The translations under genes were made by a program, and so were the position numbers. DNA of 42,937 bases from Bacillota bacterium (GTDB lineage Bacteria > Bacillota > Clostridia > Christensenellales > Aristaeellaceae): positions 1 through 42,937 of the forward strand of contig JAEZQK010000036.1 of NCBI GenBank assembly GCA_023413135.1, in the 5' to 3' direction. The notes below the pieces were generated by a model. The model was not told the origin of the DNA, did no database searches, and saw only the letters and a list, made by a program, of their open reading frames with translations. This document shows positions 7,711 to 16,593 of this stretch, piece after piece; within the stretch, counting starts at the first letter, position 1; every line of letters starts with the position of its first letter.

Positions 7711-8544
7711 AGTAAACAAAAACCGCCTTCTTTGACCGGGGCGGATTAGAACAAGAAATTAAAACAATGCTCCTTAGCCTCCGTTTGGCACTCCCTCAGC
7801 CTCCTTCGTCATAAGTTCCCTCAAGATGGAGCCAAATCAGTGCCGCCCGCAGACGTCGGAGGATTGCCGAAAGGAGCTGGCGAGCGAAGTGGGACTGAGG
7901 ATTTGTTAGTGATCAGTGCGACGATTGATACCGTTCCAAAACATAAATGCGTCGATGGATCCAACGTAGGGCGGGGGCTTGCTCCAATGTCATTAAGATA
8001 AGGGAAGGGCTAAGACACGCAACGGCAAAGGGCTCTTTCCCTTATCCTTTGCCGTTGCGTATTTTACACCAACCTCCATGCCGCCGGGTTGCAGGCAGAG
8101 AAGTCAATAAACAAAAAACGCCGTAGGGGCGGGGCTCTGCTCCACCCGATGAGAAGCATTACCGTAGCGAGCGCAGCGGGCGGAGCAGAGCCCCGCCCCT
8201 ACGGCGTTCATTCGTAGAGGAATGGGTTTTCCAAACAATCACAATCTCCGGCAGACATACCCCATATGCATACGGCTTCGCAGGCTGATTACCAATCGCC
8301 CGTTTATTAACCCTTCTCTTATCTTAATGACATTGGGGCTTGCTCCCGCCGTCCATTTCCTGGTCTTACAATGAAGGAACCCGGCCCCCGCCAGTGGCGG
8401 GGGCCGGGTTGATGAATCAAGCGAAAGAAAGGGCCGGGAGTAGTAGCGATCAGGAACGGCCATTGAGCTTGCGGAATGTGAGCAATGCGCCGATTGAGCC
8501 CGTGGGCAACGGGTCGCTTGCTGAGCAAGCTTTCCTTACACTTT
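7711..8544. repeat. 830-nt gene-free stretch built from nested inverted repeats
   Basis: No supported gene. An outer 19-bp inverted repeat, CCAATGTCATTAAGATAAG at 7984-8002 and its complement at 8318-8336, frames a MITE-sized segment. Inside are a 15-bp terminator-like stem (8017-8031/8046-8060, followed by ATTTT) and a perfect 27-bp inverted repeat (8117-8143/8182-8208). Outside lies a 15-bp stem with AGT loop (8378-8392/8396-8410). The 19-mer GCAATGCGCCGATTGAGCC at 8482-8500 recurs at 19414-19432. No transposase is seen. Confidence 0.8.
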
Positions 8545-8955
8545 TCACAGGCCGCGGGCCCACGGAAGTCTACAGGGATTTCCGGGACAAGAAAAGGTTT
8601 TTATTCTATCATAGCCGCATTTTTCGCATTCGGCCATATATCTGTGTGTCGTTGTCCCATAAACATGCCCCTGATCGCTGACAAAAGTTGACCCATGGGA
8701 CTCCGCAACGGAGGGGTAAGTAGCCCAGCTTCCAAGCTGTGGACCGCAAATTTGGCAAAGATAATATTGTTTATAGTTTGCATTATGCGACGATGTGTCC
8801 TTATACGTGTAATTGAGTAAGACCGGTTTACCATCTGCAATCGCATAGTCGGTACCATGTGCACTGCAACCGACAGCAAGAGCTGAAAAGGATATAGAGA
8901 TCAAGCAGAAAACCAAGGCAAAGCAAACAAACAACCTGATATTCCGTTTACGCAT
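8545..8955 (-). CDS. Small secreted cysteine-containing protein of unknown function
   Basis: A 136-aa product. Residues 1-28 (MRKRNIRLFVCFALVFCLIS then SFSALAV) form a typical signal peptide. The mature part has CxxC-like pairs (YYLCQICGPQ and MAECEKCGYD) and scattered His, suggesting metal binding or disulfides outside the cell. The last 13 residues (CPGNPCRLPWARGL) are encoded in the edge of the neighbouring repeat region, so the original C-terminus may have been altered. I recognise no family. Confidence 0.55.
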   Translation of the reverse strand: MRKRNIRLFVCFALVFCLISISFSALAVGCSAHGTDYAIADGKPVLLNYTYKDTSSHNANYKQYYLCQICGPQLGSWATYPSVAESHGSTFVSDQGHVYGTTTHRYMAECEKCGYDRIKTFSCPGNPCRLPWARGL

Positions 8956-9130
8956 ACTCTCACTCTTTCGTTTTTTTGTTAAGCATGCCAGTCGACTAAC
9001 AATTGCTTTCTTATGGATAGTTTAGTTCAAAATTAGCCTGCTGCCAAGTAAGAATATGATGCTTAAGAGGTATAAATAACATGCAGAATAGCTACATCCA
9101 CAGTAAGCTGCTTCGGTGCCGGTCAAAAGA

Positions 9131-11263
9131 TTATTCGCTCTTTATTTTTTCCAGGCGTTCTTCCAATGCTGTTACGAATTGCTTCCAGTCCATGTGGCCT
9201 GCAAGATAGCGTTTCAGGATGGAGTCCAGTTCTGGTGCGTCGATCATGGTCAAAACAAAATCGCTGCGGATGTATACATAGGGCGAATATTTCTTGTATG
9301 CATCAATGGTCTCCTGTCTAAGCGCCCAGAGGGATTGTTCCACGGAAGCCAGGTCTCTTTTATATTCCTCCAGCAGAGTGGCAAGATCTTTCTGATTTTC
9401 GGCAGGCGCATTGCGCTTATCCTCTTCTAGTTGTGCAATCATCCCGCTTATTTCTTGATGTGCTTGAGCATAAAACGGATCCTCAATAGGAACAATTGTA
9501 TCAGGCCACAGGAACAACCGGTACAAATTATCCATATTTTTTTCCAGGGAACGAAGATACTGCATAGCCTGGGGGAGCTTTTGAGAACGGGGATTGACAA
9601 TGCACACCTTCATAGAGGCTGTAAACCGCAAGGGCATCCCTTCCTTGGGTGTTAAGGGCAAAAACACCCAGGGAGTGCCGGTATCTTGTTCCATAAACTG
9701 CGAACCAGGTCCATCCGTCTTCAATAAGACCGGAAGCAGGCCGGAAGCCTGCGAGTGCTTTTTCATCAACTGAATCACGCGGTCCGTTTTTTCCATCAGC
9801 TCATAAAAAAGCTCGCTTGTGTAATGCAGCGGCTCCTCTTGCGTTGCTTCATAGTAATTTGTATAGTGATTGAGCAAAAAGTAAACAAGCAGGTAGTCAG
9901 GTGCTCTGTGGTCAAACAGACGTATGTGATCCATCTTGCCAGACTCGTACCATTCAATCAATAAGGACAGGAGATCTGTCAAATTGCCAGGCATCACTTC
10001 TTCAGTCACGCCCATAGCCGCCAGGGTCTCCGGCGAATAACTGAATGCTGTATACCCAAGAGAGATATCAACCGGAAATGCCATAAGCTTTCCATCATGC
10101 ATCAATCCCTTTAACAAAGCCTCCGGTATATTTTGGGCCAAGGCCATCAAATCGCTGTCAGAAGATAAATCTGCGCAGTAACCTTTTGACAGCAGGCTGC
10201 TGTACCCCGGATAGGCCGTCCGGACAGCAAATATATCCGTATCGGTGTCATGGCTGAGAATGGCCTGCGCAATGTCTGCCGGTTTAAGACTTACGTTTCT
10301 CGATATAACCGGAATCCCTGGGTTATCCAGCCTGAAAAGCCTTGTCGAATCCATTTCATATCCATTATCCGCAATTGTCAAAAACGTGCCGCCGGTCTTT
10401 GAAAACTCGGGGCTCAACTTGGTCCAGAGCAGCCGGTTGTCATCTGCTATCGCAAAATAATCATTGCCGGTAAGCACGCCCTTGTCTGTATAAAAAGAGG
10501 TTATCGGAAGATAGCCCTGCTCCGTCTGCGTCCCTTCTAAAGGACCCATATATACGATGGGCCGCCGAAGATAAGCGATTTCATCTTTCTGCCTGGAATA
10601 CGCCAGCACTTCGACAGCACCAGGCAAGGCGGAAACGGTATTGGTTTGCTTTGTAACGATATCCAGCGTTACCAAATTCTCTATCATTCCGGCATCCATT
10701 TGCGTTCCCAGCAATAGCCTGTCCCGATAGGGCGCTATGCGCTGTGTAGGGAAATTTTCCCAAACCCACTCCTGTTGTGAAGCGGTATCATATGCATATA
10801 GGGTTCCCTGGCCGGTATGACGATTGAGAAGCAGTACAAATATCACGTTTTGCTGATAAATAGCATTGTAAACAAAGTTATTCTCCGCATCGGGCAATGT
10901 AAGCGTGCACACCTCCGTCATGGAAAGCTTTTGCCCGCTTAACACGCAACGAAGAAGCTTAGCGTTTTCGCTGCTTCCCCCCAATGCGAGCAGTTGCCCG
11001 TCATCGTCCGTAAACAGCGCCTTTATCCCGTAATAAAACACATCCCCCATTTTTTTCGGCTCCGGCTGATCAGGATTCCAAAACCATAGCTGGTTGCCTT
11101 CCAAAAGCATGATACCATCCTGATAAGACGCCATGGTGTCAATGCTGTTATCAAACTCCCATACACCTTCCGCCATGGCACCCCCGCCGATGAACAGCAG
11201 GAAAAAGAGGAACCCCAACAAAAGCAATATGCTTAGCTGTGTGCGAAAAAAAAAGCATTTCAT
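9131..11263 (-). CDS. Exported protein: propeller-like N-terminal half plus extracellular solute-binding-like C-terminal half
   Basis: A 710-aa product starting with a signal peptide or anchor (LSILLLLGFLFFLLFIGGGAMAEG). Residues about 32-330 contain repeated units such as LLEGNQLWFWNPD, LLALGGSSENAKLLRCVL, TLYAYDTASQQEWVW and NRLLWTKL, resembling beta-propeller blades. Residues about 335-700 resemble ABC family 1 sugar-binding proteins (DIFAVRTAYPGYSSLLSKGY, LMAFPVDISLGYTAFSYSPE, and a late MDWKQFVTALEERLEKI). No permease or ATPase gene adjoins it, and there is no lipobox Cys, so it may sense or display rather than transport. The ATG follows AAAGGAG. A promoter TTTACA-17-TATATA lies at 11453-11481. 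Confidence 0.8.
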   Translation of the reverse strand: MKCFFFRTQLSILLLLGFLFFLLFIGGGAMAEGVWEFDNSIDTMASYQDGIMLLEGNQLWFWNPDQPEPKKMGDVFYYGIKALFTDDDGQLLALGGSSENAKLLRCVLSGQKLSMTEVCTLTLPDAENNFVYNAIYQQNVIFVLLLNRHTGQGTLYAYDTASQQEWVWENFPTQRIAPYRDRLLLGTQMDAGMIENLVTLDIVTKQTNTVSALPGAVEVLAYSRQKDEIAYLRRPIVYMGPLEGTQTEQGYLPITSFYTDKGVLTGNDYFAIADDNRLLWTKLSPEFSKTGGTFLTIADNGYEMDSTRLFRLDNPGIPVISRNVSLKPADIAQAILSHDTDTDIFAVRTAYPGYSSLLSKGYCADLSSDSDLMALAQNIPEALLKGLMHDGKLMAFPVDISLGYTAFSYSPETLAAMGVTEEVMPGNLTDLLSLLIEWYESGKMDHIRLFDHRAPDYLLVYFLLNHYTNYYEATQEEPLHYTSELFYELMEKTDRVIQLMKKHSQASGLLPVLLKTDGPGSQFMEQDTGTPWVFLPLTPKEGMPLRFTASMKVCIVNPRSQKLPQAMQYLRSLEKNMDNLYRLFLWPDTIVPIEDPFYAQAHQEISGMIAQLEEDKRNAPAENQKDLATLLEEYKRDLASVEQSLWALRQETIDAYKKYSPYVYIRSDFVLTMIDAPELDSILKRYLAGHMDWKQFVTALEERLEKIKSE

Positions 11264-11550
11264 GATTTGTTTCTCCTTTCAAAATGTAACATCATAAGCT
11301 GGTCACGTTTCATTCTGCTTAAGCAATAAAAAGCGCTTCTTGTGCTCGCTTGATAGCTCCTTACCGCTTTTTGAATGTCTTTTAGCAACTTCATATGCTT
11401 TACAGAATAGCCTACAAGTAGAATTAATGCTACTAAAAGAATAACAAAACATTATATATTATTCAATCCACGTGATGTAAATTTTGTATTATAATGTAAT
11501 TCGAATCAGAATCCGATAATCCGAAACATAAAACAGTTAAATAACATAAA
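11264..11550. promoter_or_regulatory. AT-rich leader and promoter of the exported solute-binding-like gene
   Basis: About 290 nt without a gene. On the minus strand, TTTACA (11476-11481) and TATATA (11453-11458) are spaced by 17 nt, giving an untranslated leader of nearly 190 nt. I see no riboswitch class in it. Confidence 0.45.
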
Positions 11551-11591
11551 GAAGAAACCGATGAAAACCCAGTGTTTTCAACGGTTTCTTC
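11551..11591 (-). terminator. Second terminator hairpin behind the feo operon
   Basis: GAAGAAACCG (11551-11560) pairs with CGGTTTCTTC (11582-11591), and inner TGAAAAC pairs with GTTTTCA. The minus-strand transcript continues into a U-rich tail. Confidence 0.65.
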
Positions 11592-11616
11592 ATGGTCTGA
11601 ATGTGAGGACGGTCTG

Positions 11617-11649
11617 AAAAAAACCGCCCCTTTTCATAAGGGCGGTTTT
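11617..11649 (-). terminator. Intrinsic terminator of the feo operon
   Basis: AAAACCGCCC (11620-11629) pairs with GGGCGGTTTT (11640-11649); on the minus strand the stem is followed by a T-run, directly after the last feo gene. Confidence 0.85.
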
Positions 11650-11653
11650 CGCG

Positions 11654-11803
11654 TTAGTGGACCGCTTTATCGCTGCAGGCGGTGCAGCTTCCGCAGGAGG
11701 GACAGCCGGCGCAGGCGTTCCCTTTTTTCTTGTTTCGGATCATGTGGAATACGGTGTAGCCCAGCGCGCCGAACACGGCGGCGGCTACCAGGATGGTGCC
11801 CAT
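11654..11803 (-). CDS. FeoB-associated Cys-rich membrane protein
   Basis: A 49-aa protein: one membrane helix (ILVAAAVFGALGYTVFHMI), a basic stretch (RNKKKG), then a Cys cluster ACAGCPSCGSCTACS with C-X2-C-X2-C-X2-C-like spacing. This is the small protein commonly encoded after feoB in Firmicutes and thought to assist ferrous iron transport, perhaps by handling iron at the cytosolic face. The ATG at 11801-11803 is preceded by GAAAGGGG. It follows feoB by 24 nt on the same strand and ends just before the operon terminator. Confidence 0.92.
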   Translation of the reverse strand: MGTILVAAAVFGALGYTVFHMIRNKKKGNACAGCPSCGSCTACSDKAVH

Positions 11804-11827
11804 TACATCAGCCCCTTTCGGGATAAA

Positions 11828-13984
11828 TCAAGCGTTGTTGCCGGCCGGGAAGGTGGAGCGGTTGGTTTTTGGTTGAGCGGACCTCAAAATCAGCCAGAGG
11901 ATCCATCCTATCAGGAGGATGGCGGCAGCCTGCCCTAAGCCAAAGGGAGCGCCCATGATGATGAAATTGCCCAATTGCGTCACCAGGAAAGCGGCGGCAT
12001 AAGCCAGCAGGGTCTGATAGCCGATAGCGATCCAGGTCCATTTGGCGCTGGCCATTTCCCTGCGGATGGCGCCGATGGCCGCGAAGCAGGGGGCGCACAA
12101 AAGATTGAACACCAGGAAGGAATAGGCGGTCACCTGGGTGAAGGCTGTCTGCAATTGCAGCCATATTTCCGCGCCGTCTTCGGCTACTTCTGCGGCGCCA
12201 TAAAGGATACCCAAGGTACCCACTACGTTTTCTTTGGCGGTCAGACCCACGATGGTAGCTACTGCGGACTGCCAGTTTCCCCATCCCAGGGGAGCAAATA
12301 TGGGTGCGATCAAGGTGCCAAGGGCAGCCAGAATGCTATCTTTCTGCTCGACCATTTCCATGCGGAAGCTGAAACTGGACAGGAACCAGATGATGGCGCT
12401 GGATACGAAAATGATGGTACCGGCCTTTAGGATAAAGTGCTTGCTGCGGTCCCACACGTGAATGATGAGCCCCTTTAGCTGGGGCATATGGTAGGCAGGC
12501 AGTTCCATCACAAAGGGAGAAGGGTCACCCGTAAACAGCTTTGTCTTTTTCAGTATGATACCGGATACGATGATTGCTAAAATCCCCATAAAGTAAGCGG
12601 AGGGGCCTACCCAGGTGCTCTGGGGGAACAGCGCGCCCGCAATCAGGGCTATAATGGGCAGCTTGGCGCTGCAGGGAATGAAGGTGGTGACCATCACGGT
12701 CATGCGCCTGTCCTTCTCGTTTTCAATGGTTCGGCTGGCCATAATCCCAGGCACGCCGCAGCCTGCACTGACAAGGATGGGAATGAAGGATTTGCCCGAT
12801 AGGCCAAACTTGCGGAAGATGCGGTCCATGATAAAGGCGATGCGGGCCATATACCCGCTGTCCTCCAGAATGGCCAGGCACAGGAAAAGCACCATCATTT
12901 GCGGCAGGAAGCCCAGCACCGCACCAACCCCGGCAATAATGCCGTCCATGATAAGGCTTTGCAGCCATTCCGCCGTTTGGATGGAGGTCAAAAAGCCGCC
13001 TACCGCGTTCGGCACAATTTCCCCGAACAGCGTATCGTTCACCCAGCCGGAGCCTATGGCGCCGATGGTTTGGATGGAGATATAGTACACCAGCCACATG
13101 ACCACCGCGAATATCGGCAGAGCCAGTATGCGGTTTGTGACCACCTTGTCGATTTTGTCGCTGGCTGTAAGGTTGCCTTGATCCTTCTTTTGCATCACCT
13201 TTTTCATCAGCCCGTCAATATACTGGTACCGCTGGTTGGTGATGATGCTTTCGCTGTCCTCGTCCTCATTTGCTTCTACACGAACGATGATGCTTTCCAA
13301 ACGCTCCATTTCCTGTGCGGAAAGCTTTAACCGTTCCAGTGCCTTTTTATCCCGCTCAAAAGCCTTCACAGCAAAAAACCGAATCTGTTCTTGAGGGACC
13401 TTCGAGGAAATAAGAGATGAAATCTCTTCCAGCGCCTTTTCCACACCTATACTGAAACGATGCAGCGCTGCCTGCGGCTTTTTTTGCGCCGCTACTTCCA
13501 GCGCCTTTTCTGCGGCCTCTTTGGAACCGGTGCTCTTAAGGGCGGAGGTTTCCACCACAGGGCAGCCTAATGCCGCGGACAGCTTGGCGGTATCGATCCT
13601 GTCTCCCCTTTTGTTCACCAGGTCCATCATGTTCAGGGCGATCATCATGGGGATGCCTGTCTCCCGCAGCTGCGTAGTAAGGTACAGGTTCCGCTCCAGG
13701 TTGCTGGCGTCCACAAGATTCAAAAGCGCGTCGGGTTTTTCATCCAAAATATAAGTCCGGCTGACGACTTCCTCCATCGAATAGGGTGAAAGGGAGTAGA
13801 TGCCGGGCAAATCCTGCACCAGGACGTCTTTATGACCTTTTAAACGGCCTTCCTTCTTCTCCACCGTTACGCCGGGCCAGTTGCCCACATATTGGCTGGA
13901 GCCTGTCAGGTCGTTGAACATTGTTGTTTTGCCGCTGTTGGGGTTTCCGGCCAGAGCGATTTTTATTTCGGCCAATGGAATCAC
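11828..13984 (-). CDS. feoB: Ferrous iron transporter FeoB
   Basis: A 718-aa membrane transporter for Fe(II). The N-terminal G domain has G1 GNPNSGKT (13-20), G3 DLPG and G4 NMMD, followed by a helical GDI-like region up to about residue 260. The membrane part carries two Gate-type units with Cys-containing pore motifs (ILVSAGCGVPG, FIPCSAKLP and FNLLCAPCFAA). The start is a GTG at 13982-13984 close to AAAAGGA. feoA precedes it by 58 nt and the Cys-rich partner follows. A 16-bp palindrome at 13998-14013 lies in the feoA-feoB gap. Confidence 0.97.
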   Translation of the reverse strand: MIPLAEIKIALAGNPNSGKTTMFNDLTGSSQYVGNWPGVTVEKKEGRLKGHKDVLVQDLPGIYSLSPYSMEEVVSRTYILDEKPDALLNLVDASNLERNLYLTTQLRETGIPMMIALNMMDLVNKRGDRIDTAKLSAALGCPVVETSALKSTGSKEAAEKALEVAAQKKPQAALHRFSIGVEKALEEISSLISSKVPQEQIRFFAVKAFERDKKALERLKLSAQEMERLESIIVRVEANEDEDSESIITNQRYQYIDGLMKKVMQKKDQGNLTASDKIDKVVTNRILALPIFAVVMWLVYYISIQTIGAIGSGWVNDTLFGEIVPNAVGGFLTSIQTAEWLQSLIMDGIIAGVGAVLGFLPQMMVLFLCLAILEDSGYMARIAFIMDRIFRKFGLSGKSFIPILVSAGCGVPGIMASRTIENEKDRRMTVMVTTFIPCSAKLPIIALIAGALFPQSTWVGPSAYFMGILAIIVSGIILKKTKLFTGDPSPFVMELPAYHMPQLKGLIIHVWDRSKHFILKAGTIIFVSSAIIWFLSSFSFRMEMVEQKDSILAALGTLIAPIFAPLGWGNWQSAVATIVGLTAKENVVGTLGILYGAAEVAEDGAEIWLQLQTAFTQVTAYSFLVFNLLCAPCFAAIGAIRREMASAKWTWIAIGYQTLLAYAAAFLVTQLGNFIIMGAPFGLGQAAAILLIGWILWLILRSAQPKTNRSTFPAGNNA

Positions 13985-13997
13985 GTCCTTTTCAGAA

Positions 13998-14013
13998 GTT
14001 AGCAGGTGCTAAC
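13998..14013. promoter_or_regulatory. GTTAG-N6-CTAAC palindrome between feoA and feoB
   Basis: GTTAGCAGGTGCTAAC has 7-bp arms. It matches palindromes at 14334-14349, 14367-14382 and 14479-14494, all near feo genes. An iron-responsive DtxR/MntR-type repressor is inferred as the ligand. Confidence 0.55.
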
Positions 14014-14042
14014 GTATGGCTTGAAAAAAAGAGCCGGTCCGC

Positions 14043-14309
14043 TCACGCCAACAGAATTTTTTCGGCTTCGGACTTGCGGATGGAAAGCTCATATCCCCGT
14101 AGATTGATTTCCATGGGGTCACCCAGCGGAGCCACCTTGCGAAGCAATATCTTGGTTCCCTTGGTAATGCCCATGTCCATCATACGGCGCTTGACCGTGC
14201 CTTCACCTGTGAACTTCAGTACAGTGACCGTTTCGCCAATCCGGGCGTCCTTTAAGGTGCGGGGTTTCGCTTCCATGGAAAGCCTCCTTGCGCCACTTGA
14301 ATTTGCCAA
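14043..14309 (-). CDS. feoA: Ferrous iron transport protein FeoA
   Basis: An 88-aa SH3-like cytosolic protein that assists FeoB. Typical elements are the N-terminal LKDARIGETVTVLKF, the central GTVKRRMMDMGITKGTKI and the C-terminal LGDPMEINLRGYELSIRKSEAEKI. It is the first gene of feoA-feoB-Cys-rich protein. Its promoter at 14366-14394 is overlapped by a palindromic operator. Confidence 0.95.
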   Translation of the reverse strand: MANSSGARRLSMEAKPRTLKDARIGETVTVLKFTGEGTVKRRMMDMGITKGTKILLRKVAPLGDPMEINLRGYELSIRKSEAEKILLA

Positions 14310-14333
14310 TCATTGCTTTAAAAAATCCACCAT

Positions 14334-14349
14334 GTTAGACGCAGCTAAC
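14334..14349. promoter_or_regulatory. Operator-like palindrome downstream of the feoA promoter
   Basis: GTTAGACGCAGCTAAC, GTTAG-N6-CTAAC. It is 33 bp (about three helical turns) from the copy that overlaps the promoter, and lies in the transcribed leader. Confidence 0.6.
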
Positions 14350-14365
14350 TTCTAGCCGCATCACT

Positions 14366-14394
14366 AGTTTACTACCGCTAACTTACCTTGTCAA
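14366..14394 (-). promoter_or_regulatory. feoA promoter with overlapping operator
   Basis: On the minus strand TTGACA (14389-14394), a 17-nt spacer and TAAACT (14366-14371). The spacer and -10 box contain GTTAGCGGTAGTAAAC (14367-14382), a degenerate copy of the feo palindrome. This is the arrangement expected for a repressor that blocks RNA polymerase when iron is sufficient. Confidence 0.75.
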
Positions 14395-14478
14395 TAGTCC
14401 CCATGTGGATTTTTATACTTTTTTGTTTGATAGTGGATAGATTCACAGGATGGACAGGATAAGGGCAAGGTGTTTGCT

Positions 14479-14494
14479 GTTAGTAATGACTAAC
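14479..14494. promoter_or_regulatory. Upstream GTTAG-N6-CTAAC palindrome
   Basis: GTTAGTAATGACTAAC with 6-bp arms, 85 nt upstream of the feoA -35 box. It may be an auxiliary site of the same regulator. Confidence 0.5.
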
Positions 14495-14550
14495 TTATTG
14501 ATATACCCACTTCAAATTATGAGTGAAACCGGGAAAAGATTCCCGGGCGG

Positions 14551-14589
14551 AAAAAATAGATGCAGGCTGCTTGATCGGCGGCCTGCATC
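14551..14589 (-). terminator. Terminator of pyruvate kinase gene
   Basis: GATGCAGGC (14559-14567) pairs with GCCTGCATC (14581-14589); on the minus strand the stem is followed by TATTTTTTCC, five nucleotides after the pyk stop codon. Confidence 0.85.
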
Positions 14590-14593
14590 TTTT

Positions 14594-16360
14594 TTATTTC
14601 TTCTTTTCCGGATCGCAGCTTACCACGCCGCGGATGGCATCCAACGTGACGACGGAGCCGCTTCGTAAAATTCGGGTGGCATCCTTCGCCCCAATAATCA
14701 CCGGAATGTCCAGGCTCATACCCGCCACCGCGCCGTGTCCGTTGGGGTTATCCTCCTCCAGAACGAGCCCGGAAGCTTTGCGCACCAGGGGTAAAAGGGC
14801 GTTGCTTGTCTGGGAGATCACCAGGATATCCCCTTCCTGGAACGTTTCGAAGGCTTCCTTTTCATTGGGACATACGCACAGCTTGGCGCAGGCGGCCCGG
14901 CTGGTGGCTCCCCGGCCTGTGACCAGGATGTGGCCCACCACCTGTACCTTCATCAGGTTGGTGGTGCCGGAGATGCCAAGGGGCACCCCGGCGGTGATCA
15001 CCACCAGTTCACCGGCATGCAAAAGCCCGGCCTTTTCCCCCGTATCCACCGCGTGTTCGATGAGCTCGTCCGTATTGCTTTCCTCTCCGATCAAAAGCGG
15101 CGTCACGCCCCAGGAGAGGTTTAATTGCCTAAACACGGAGGGTGACGTGGTGCAGCCCAGGATGGGGCAATTGGGCCGGTATTTGGAGATCATGCGGGCT
15201 GTGCGCCCGGATTTGGTGACGGTGATGATGGCTGCGGCACCTAAATCGTGGGCAGAGGTGCATGTGGCGTGGGAGATGGCGTTGGTGATATCGGGCTTCT
15301 CATTCACCGGCCGCTCCTTGAGCCTTTTTACGTAATTGATGTCCGCCTCCGCCCGCATGGCGATGCGGGCCATGGTCTTCACCGACTCCACGGGGTACAG
15401 GCCCGCCGCCGTTTCTCCGGAAAGCATGATGGCGCTGGTGCCGTCGTAGATGGCGTTGGCCACATCGGTAGCTTCCGCCCTGGTGGGGCGCGGATTTTTG
15501 ATCATGGAATCCAGCATCTGCGTGGCGGTGATCACCTGCTTGCCGGCGGAGTACACCTTGCGGATGATCATCTTTTGCAGCACGGGCACTTCCTCCAGGG
15601 GAATTTCCACTCCCATATCCCCCCGGGCCACCATGATGCCGTCGGATACGGCAATGATCTCGTCAATATTCTGCACGCCCTGCATGTTCTCGATCTTGGC
15701 GATGATGTTCATGGTGGAGCAGCTCTCACGGCTGAAGATCTCTCTGATTGCAAGGATATCCTGCGCGCAGCGGGTGAAGGAGGCCGCCACAAAATCAAAG
15801 CCATGCTCAATGCCAAAGAGGATGTCATCCTTGTCTTTTTGGCTTAGGAAGGGCATGGAGAGGGAAACGTTGGGCACGTTCACCCCTTTTTTATTGGAAA
15901 TGACGCCGCCGTTTTCTACGCGGCAATGGATGTCTATGCCAGATACGCTCAGCACCGTCAGCTCTACCAGGCCATCATCGATAAGGATGGTAGTCCCGGC
16001 GGATACATCTTTGGGCAGTTCCTTGTAAGTGATGGACACATGGTGTTCATCCCCCGGTTCGTCCCGCGTGGTTAGGGTGAATTCCTGGCCGGATTTGAGC
16101 GTCACCTTGCCCAAAGCAAAATCCCCCAGCCGGATCTCCGGCCCCTTGGTATCCAGCATGGTAGCGATGGGCAGGTTCAATTCTTCCCGCAGCGCTTTCA
16201 ATTGCTCAAATCGCTTCAAATGATTTTCATGGGTGTCGTGGGAAAAGTTGAAACGGGCCACGTCCATGCCCGCCAATATGATGTTGCGCAGGTTGTCGCC
16301 CTCAACCGCTGCCGGCCCCAGGGTACAGACAATCTTTGTTTTTCTCTTTTTTGGTGCCAT
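14594..16360 (-). CDS. pyk: Pyruvate kinase with C-terminal PEP-utiliser domain
   Basis: A 588-aa glycolytic enzyme converting phosphoenolpyruvate and ADP to pyruvate and ATP. It starts with RKTKIVCTLGPA, carries the active-site region MVARGDMGVEIPLEEVP, and the GKQVITATQMLDSMIKNPRPTRAEATDVANA signature. The last 110 residues (GRGATSRAACAKLCVC to RGVVSCDPEKKK) are the extra PEP-utiliser mobile-domain-like module of Bacillus-type enzymes, explaining the length above 470 aa. The ATG follows GGAGGAACACAT. Single gene with its own terminator. Confidence 0.97.
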   Translation of the reverse strand: MAPKKRKTKIVCTLGPAAVEGDNLRNIILAGMDVARFNFSHDTHENHLKRFEQLKALREELNLPIATMLDTKGPEIRLGDFALGKVTLKSGQEFTLTTRDEPGDEHHVSITYKELPKDVSAGTTILIDDGLVELTVLSVSGIDIHCRVENGGVISNKKGVNVPNVSLSMPFLSQKDKDDILFGIEHGFDFVAASFTRCAQDILAIREIFSRESCSTMNIIAKIENMQGVQNIDEIIAVSDGIMVARGDMGVEIPLEEVPVLQKMIIRKVYSAGKQVITATQMLDSMIKNPRPTRAEATDVANAIYDGTSAIMLSGETAAGLYPVESVKTMARIAMRAEADINYVKRLKERPVNEKPDITNAISHATCTSAHDLGAAAIITVTKSGRTARMISKYRPNCPILGCTTSPSVFRQLNLSWGVTPLLIGEESNTDELIEHAVDTGEKAGLLHAGELVVITAGVPLGISGTTNLMKVQVVGHILVTGRGATSRAACAKLCVCPNEKEAFETFQEGDILVISQTSNALLPLVRKASGLVLEEDNPNGHGAVAGMSLDIPVIIGAKDATRILRSGSVVTLDAIRGVVSCDPEKKK

Positions 16361-16500
16361 ATGTGTTCCTCCGTATCCGGCTGCCCGCTTTGCGCCCAGC
16401 CTACGCTTATTTTAACACATTTGCAAGTGCTTGAAAACTTCATGTCCGGCCATCTTTCGCCCGCCTAAGACAGGTGATGCAAGCATCATGTTTTCCCCCG

Positions 16501-16529
16501 TTGACGGCTTGTTTTTGTTGTGCTACCAT
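16501..16529 (+). promoter_or_regulatory. Promoter of the M28 peptidase gene
   Basis: TTGACG (16501-16506), 17-nt spacer, TACCAT (16524-16529), 64 nt ahead of the start codon. Confidence 0.55.
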
Positions 16530-16593
16530 AGTCTGACATCATAGGAACGCTCCCGCTCCTGACCGATTCCCCCGGGAAAGGAGGACCTCCATC

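Noticed and set aside
7711..8544. CRISPR array
   Set aside because: Repeats are palindromic and nested, not regularly spaced direct repeats, and no cas gene is present.
11572..11938. Plus-strand ORFs over the feo 3' end
   Set aside because: Antisense to the Cys-rich protein and feoB; no family features.
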